Assembly (NCBI GenBank): GCA_007571095.1 | Contig: RKSB01000152.1 | Location: forward strand, 1 to 9,696 | Length of the DNA stretch: 9,696 bases | Direction of reading: 5' to 3' | From: K189A clade bacterium | Lineage (GTDB): Bacteria; Pseudomonadota; Gammaproteobacteria; Pseudomonadales; Azotimanducaceae | Shown here: positions 6,292 through 9,696 of the stretch, piece after piece | Layout of the letters: each line of letters begins with the position of its first letter | Numbering within the stretch: the first letter of the stretch is position 1 | Notes under the pieces: generated by a model | The model's input: only the letters and a program-made list of their open reading frames with translations | Told to the model about the DNA's origin: nothing | The model's database searches: none | Translations under genes and position numbers: made by a program

Positions 6292-6336
6292 AACGCCTCG
6301 TCTGGGTGCGGTTTATCCGCACCCAGACGAGGCGTT
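6292..6336. terminator. Perfect 20-bp inverted repeat between the array and the convergent synthetase
   Basis: Arms 6292-6311 and 6317-6336 are exact reverse complements around a TTTAT loop. The stem begins AACGCC and ends GGCGTT. It lies 16 bases past the end of the synthetase gene and 9 bases from repeat 3, so it can terminate the synthetase transcript before it enters the array. T tracts are weak on both sides (TTT on plus, TTGTTATT on minus), so bidirectional termination is inferred from stem strength. Confidence 0.7.
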
Positions 6337-6337
6337 T

Positions 6338-6350
6338 GCGCAAATTGCGC
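6338..6350. repeat. Short palindrome GCGCAAATTGCGC
   Basis: A 6-bp perfect palindrome around one central base sits between the large hairpin and the synthetase stop. It may be part of the termination region or a small protein-binding site; nothing else identifies it. Confidence 0.4.
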
Positions 6351-6352
6351 CG

Positions 6353-7936
6353 TCAGTTCACCGCCCGACTGCGCCCCTTCCAGTACTTTTCACGAAGTTC
6401 CCGCCTGAGGATCTTTCCTGAAGGATTGCGCGGCAGCATCTCGGCGATTTCCATCGAGCGAGGCACCTTGTAGCCGGCCAGGTGTTCTCTGGCGTAGTTT
6501 TGCAGTTCCAGCAGCTCCATCGGCTCCTTGCCGCCTGCCATGACGACCACTGCATGCACTGTCTCTCCCCATTTCTCATCGGGAATGCTGACGATGGCGA
6601 CATCGGCGATGTCTGGATGAGAAAAGAGAGCGTTTTCCACCTCAGCCGGATAGACGTTTTCGCCCCCTGAGACGATCATGTCCTTGATGCGATCATGGAC
6701 ATAGAGGTAGCCGTCGGCATCGAAAAAGCCCACATCACCTGTGTGAAGCCAGCCATTGCGTATGGTTTCGGCGGTCTTCTCCGGCGCATTCCAGTAGCCC
6801 TTCATGATGCCGATCCCACGCGTAACAATCTCGCCGATTTCTCCCTGAGGCAGTGCTCGGCCCTCGGCATCATGAATTTCCACATCGACATCGCGGTTGG
6901 GTCGCCCGCACGAGCGCAGCAAATCTCCGCCTTTTCTGTGATCTGAGGGCGACAGATGAGAGGTGGAGCCAAAGGTTTCTGTCATGCCATACACCTGAAC
7001 GAAATCGCAATCGAATTTGGCCATTGCCTGTTTGAGGAGGTCCTCGGGGATGGGCGAAGCACCGTAAATGACCTGGCGCACCGAGGAAAGATCCGTTTTG
7101 GCAGCCTCGGGTGCCTGCATCAAAAGCAGGATAATGGCGGGTACAAAGCCTGCGATATTGACCCTGTCCTGCTCGATGGTTTCCAGGATGGCTGGTATGC
7201 TGACATCGACATGCAACAAATTGTTTGTGCCGGCGCACAGGCCCAGAAGCGTCATGGAAATTCCAGAGATGTGAAACATGGGCGTACAGACCAGATTGAC
7301 CTCTCTTTGCTGCCAGTCGTACCAGCCAAAGCCGTCTCTAAATCGCAGTATGTCAAAGGTTCCCAGCACGTTTCGGTGGGTTATCTCGGCCCCCTTGGGG
7401 TAGCCGGTCGTGCCTGAGGTGTAGAGCTGAATCAGCGTATCATCGGGTTCCGTTCGGCAATCTGGCGAGTCATCACTCTCGGCATCGCGCAGGGTTTCGT
7501 AATGCAGCCATTCAGGATGCTCAAAGTCTATGGCTATCGTCGTCTTCACATACTCCAGGCCGCCTCGAATGCTGTCAATCAACCCCTTGAAGGGGTCTCC
7601 GCAGAACAGAACCGGTGCGCGTGAGTCATTCAGCGCATAGGCCACCTCCGGCGGTGCCAGCCGCCAGTTGATGCCGACGGGTGTCGCCCGTATCAGCGCG
7701 CAGGCGAACAGGAGTTCAAAGTAGCGATGGGAGTTTTTGTCCAGAATGGCCACGCGGTCGCCAGGTTGAACGCCAAAGCCGAGAAGGGCGTTGGCCAGCT
7801 GGCCGCTGCGTTTTGCCAACTCGCTGTAGGAAATCTTCTCATCGCCGAAGGATATTGCTATATCCGTGTTTTCAGTAACATTCGGGTGGCGAATCCAGTC
7901 TGCGAAGGTTTCTACCTGATTCATTTTTACGAGCAT
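6353..7936 (-). CDS. Acyl-CoA synthetase (AMP-dependent synthetase/ligase)
   Basis: A full-length ANL-family enzyme of 527 residues, the usual size. It should form an acyl-adenylate from a carboxylic acid and ATP and then the CoA thioester. Motifs in order: P-loop YTSGTTGYPKGAE (172-184), VYGMTET (315-321), GWLHTGDVGFFDADGYLYVHDR (395-416), hinge and IKDMIVSGGENVYPAEVE (417-434), and the A10 motif PRNPSGKILRREL with catalytic K508. No signal peptide or membrane segment is evident. The ATG is supported by AGGAGAGG six bases upstream; M5 is a less likely alternative. Substrate is unknown; medium-chain or aromatic acids are possible. The gene converges on the CRISPR array and is a paralogue (74% identity over 291 residues) of the left-edge synthetase. 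Confidence 0.96.
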   Translation of the reverse strand: MLVKMNQVETFADWIRHPNVTENTDIAISFGDEKISYSELAKRSGQLANALLGFGVQPGDRVAILDKNSHRYFELLFACALIRATPVGINWRLAPPEVAYALNDSRAPVLFCGDPFKGLIDSIRGGLEYVKTTIAIDFEHPEWLHYETLRDAESDDSPDCRTEPDDTLIQLYTSGTTGYPKGAEITHRNVLGTFDILRFRDGFGWYDWQQREVNLVCTPMFHISGISMTLLGLCAGTNNLLHVDVSIPAILETIEQDRVNIAGFVPAIILLLMQAPEAAKTDLSSVRQVIYGASPIPEDLLKQAMAKFDCDFVQVYGMTETFGSTSHLSPSDHRKGGDLLRSCGRPNRDVDVEIHDAEGRALPQGEIGEIVTRGIGIMKGYWNAPEKTAETIRNGWLHTGDVGFFDADGYLYVHDRIKDMIVSGGENVYPAEVENALFSHPDIADVAIVSIPDEKWGETVHAVVVMAGGKEPMELLELQNYAREHLAGYKVPRSMEIAEMLPRNPSGKILRRELREKYWKGRSRAVN

Positions 7937-7942
7937 GCTGTG

Positions 7943-7950
7943 CCTCTCCT
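7943..7950 (-). promoter_or_regulatory. Ribosome binding site of the right acyl-CoA synthetase
   Basis: AGGAGAGG on the minus strand, six bases from the ATG at 7934-7936. It is shared with the paralogue at 881-887. Confidence 0.75.
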
Positions 7951-7988
7951 GTCTTCTTAGGGTGCTTTGATTTTTTGTCTGAGTCTGG

Positions 7989-8015
7989 ATTGTACATAAG
8001 GAAGAGACAGAACGC
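7989..8015 (-). promoter_or_regulatory. Conserved upstream block of the right synthetase, putative promoter
   Basis: TACAAT (7989-7994) on the minus strand lies about 52 bases before the ATG, in the same place as in the left copy. Bases 7996-8015 are identical to 934-953. Conservation between copies whose genes have diverged by a quarter suggests a functional regulatory site. No matching -35 box is seen. Confidence 0.45.
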
Positions 8016-8030
8016 CGCCCAACACTCTGG

Positions 8031-8327
8031 GTGTACTCATTTGACCGATGACAGGCGGAGGCGACATAATCGTTGAAATGGCCGGTCGGGACAGTTGGCC
8101 GAAACCCTTTGAAAAAAAGCGGAGCCTGCCTTCGGTGGCGGCCTGTGAATGCAGGGCTGTGGCGCGTTCAAATGAACCTTGTCGCAGGTCTGTTGGCAAA
8201 AGAGCCTTGTCCGCTCTCTGCTACTCTCGCTTTTCGTGAATGGAACAGGACTTCTGCCCGAAGAGGATGCCGACACCTGTCGGACTTTCGATCATCGGCT
8301 CCGCCTGACTCTCAAGAAACCACATCT
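8031..8327. other. Divergent intergenic region upstream of the monooxygenase
   Basis: The region separates the synthetase promoter block from the ATG at 8328. An open frame continues upstream from the monooxygenase to an ATG at 8073, but its translation has no family similarity or natural-looking character. I see no convincing promoter, operator or RNA structure here. Confidence 0.5.
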
Positions 8328-9536
8328 ATGACGAAAGTCCTCGGGCAAGCTTCAAGAGCGGTTGTCGTCGGCGGCGGCATCGGCGGATTGACGGCGGCCT
8401 TGTGTCTTGAACGCAAGGGCTGGCGAGTCAGAGTGCTGGAGCAGGCTGGCGAAATCAGCGAAGTCGGTGCCGGTATTCAGATCAGCCCCAACGGTGTCAG
8501 AGTGCTGCGTGCACTTGACCTTGAAGCTGCTGTTTCAGCCAACGCCTTTCGTCCTGAAGCCAGCGAGATGCGCTTCGGAACCTCGGGCCGCCTTCTCTTT
8601 CACCACTCCATGGCCGATTACGACACAAGGTTCGGTGCACCCTATTTGCATATTCACCGTGCCGACCTGGTGAGTGCCCTTCTGGCAGCACTGGAGGCTC
8701 GGCAGCCGGGTGCTGTGCAGACCGGCCAAGCGGTCAGCGGTTACGGCCAGAACGACAGGTCCGTCTGGGCCCAGTTAGCCGACGGCACTCAAGCGGAGGG
8801 CGATCTTCTCATTGGTGCCGATGGCATCAAATCCGTTGTTCGTGACCAGATGCTGGGTGTGAAAGCACCTCGTTTTACCGGCAATGTGGCCTGGCGAATG
8901 GTTCTGCCGATGGCCAGACTGACCGCTCAACCGCCACCACCAACCGCCTGCGTCTGGATTGGCGAAGGCAGGCATGCCGTCACCTATCGTCTGCGTGGCG
9001 GTACGCTGGCCAATCTGGTTGGCGTGGTCGAGTGCGATGACTGGCGAGAGGAAAGCTGGACGGCAGAGGGCACGCGCGAGCAGGCACTGGCTGATTTTGC
9101 CGGCTGGCATCCGGTCATTACAGAGGCTATCGGCAGGGCGGATACTCACTACCGCTGGGCACTGTTCGACCGGCCTCCGCTGGATCGCTGGTTTGATGGC
9201 CGAGTGGTTCTGCTCGGCGATGCCTGTCACCCCATGCTGCCCTTCATGGCACAAGGGGCGGTTCAGTCCATGGAGGACGCTTTCGTGCTGGCCGATCAGT
9301 TGAACTCGGCTGATGATCTCGCCGCCGGGTTAGCCGCCTATGTCTCAGCGCGCCACAGACGTGCGACCAGAGTGCAGGCCGCCGCTCGTAGCAACACGGG
9401 CTTGTTTCATCAGCAAACCTGGCTCGACCGACTAAAGGCACAGGTTTTCTTGTGGCTGCCTGACAAGCTACTGTCTGCTTCGGCCGCCAAACGTTTTGGC
9501 TGGCTGTATGGATACGATGTGACTTCGGGCAAATAA
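8328..9536 (+). CDS. FAD-dependent monooxygenase, class A aromatic hydroxylase type
   Basis: A single-component flavoprotein hydroxylase of the salicylate/3-hydroxybenzoate hydroxylase superfamily; these use NAD(P)H and O2 to hydroxylate aromatic acids in the cytoplasm. From the ATG it has 402 residues, typical for the family. The FAD Rossmann motif VVVGGGIGGLTAA is at 12-24, ending in E38 of RVRVLEQ, the ribose-binding acid. RADL at 111-114 has the conserved Arg. The DG motif is LIGADGIKSVVR (161-172). The GD motif is LLGDACHPMLPFMAQGAVQSMEDA (295-318). The ATG at 8328 is chosen because the Rossmann strand begins at residue 11, as in homologues; the Shine-Dalgarno is weak. It is divergent from the synthetase, and the two could belong to one aromatic or related catabolic process, which is inference. 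The exact substrate is unknown. Confidence 0.93.
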   Translation: MTKVLGQASRAVVVGGGIGGLTAALCLERKGWRVRVLEQAGEISEVGAGIQISPNGVRVLRALDLEAAVSANAFRPEASEMRFGTSGRLLFHHSMADYDTRFGAPYLHIHRADLVSALLAALEARQPGAVQTGQAVSGYGQNDRSVWAQLADGTQAEGDLLIGADGIKSVVRDQMLGVKAPRFTGNVAWRMVLPMARLTAQPPPPTACVWIGEGRHAVTYRLRGGTLANLVGVVECDDWREESWTAEGTREQALADFAGWHPVITEAIGRADTHYRWALFDRPPLDRWFDGRVVLLGDACHPMLPFMAQGAVQSMEDAFVLADQLNSADDLAAGLAAYVSARHRRATRVQAAARSNTGLFHQQTWLDRLKAQVFLWLPDKLLSASAAKRFGWLYGYDVTSGK

Positions 9537-9696
9537 GCCTGAGGAACAGGGGTCAGCCGAAAAAGGCGTCAGGAGCGGCGACGAGTGACCAGGCTGTCGT
9601 TTCGGGCGATCAGATTCTCGTTGATCTCTGCCATGGAGGTAAATCCGCCAGGTCACAAGACGGGACGACAGCTGGTGTTCAGGTTCGACAGGGCAA
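9537..9696. other. Right-edge intergenic sequence, no gene seen
   Basis: The 160 bases after the monooxygenase stop hold no convincing coding start, RNA gene or strong terminator hairpin. Confidence 0.4.

Noticed and set aside
6292..6336. Terminal inverted repeat of an insertion sequence
   Set aside because: The arms are adjacent around a 5-base loop with no transposase or target duplication; a hairpin or terminator is simpler.
6055..6360. csn2 or cas4 near the array, which would make the locus II-A or II-B
   Set aside because: No open frame of suitable size lies between cas2 and the synthetase; the locus has only three cas genes, as in II-C.
8073..8327. Upstream extension of the monooxygenase (85 more residues)
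   Set aside because: The extension has no family similarity, and the FAD-binding strand begins 11 residues after the ATG at 8328, which gives the family's normal length.
9569..9634. Minus-strand 21-residue frame beginning MAEINENL near the right edge
   Set aside because: Too short; an in-frame stop lies seven codons upstream, so it is not the end of a longer gene, and no ribosome site is evident.

Overview
The window carries a complete, compact type II-C CRISPR-Cas locus (cas9, cas1, cas2, a three-repeat array and a tracrRNA gene) set between two paralogous acyl-CoA synthetase genes, with a flavin monooxygenase gene at the right end. The host is most likely a proteobacterium, plausibly a gammaproteobacterium with aromatic or fatty-acid catabolism. 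This rests on mid-to-high GC metabolic genes, clear Shine-Dalgarno sites, a proteobacterial-style II-C Cas9, and the absence of csn2 and cas4. The species cannot be named from the sequence alone.

Layout, left to right. 1-875 (minus) is the N-terminal 291 codons of an acyl-CoA synthetase running off the left edge; its promoter region and about 290 bases of unexplained sequence follow. At 1255-1388 (minus) lies a predicted tracrRNA. It has a 16-nt perfect anti-repeat, a UUCG-capped hairpin and a terminator-like end. Its anti-repeat lies just upstream of, and back to back with, the cas9 promoter. cas9 (1433-4804), cas1 (4811-5719) and cas2 (5719-6054) form a tight plus-strand operon. A hairpin at 6061-6105 separates cas2 from the array at 6115-6282, which has three identical 36-nt repeats and two 30-nt spacers. 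A perfect 20-bp inverted repeat (6292-6336) then separates the array from the convergent second acyl-CoA synthetase (6353-7936, minus). A divergent FAD-dependent aromatic-ring-type monooxygenase (8328-9536, plus) follows.

How it works together. The repeat reads GTTTTCC...TAAACT on the minus strand, so crRNAs are transcribed from the minus strand, opposite to the cas operon and parallel to tracrRNA. Each repeat ends in TGCTAAACT, an extended -10 element like those in Neisseria and Campylobacter II-C repeats. Each spacer therefore probably has its own promoter, and initiation 6-7 nt downstream would give guides of about 24 nt. The crRNA repeat and the predicted tracrRNA can form about 22 bp with one mismatch and one bulge. 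Cas9 has all RuvC and HNH motifs, with Glu in place of the usual Asp before the HNH histidine. Cas1 and Cas2 have their catalytic residues, so both interference and adaptation look intact, although only two spacers are held.

The two synthetases are 74% identical over the 291 shared residues without a gap and also share upstream DNA. The CRISPR locus therefore lies between the members of an old tandem duplication. The metabolic genes have no evident functional link to the CRISPR system.
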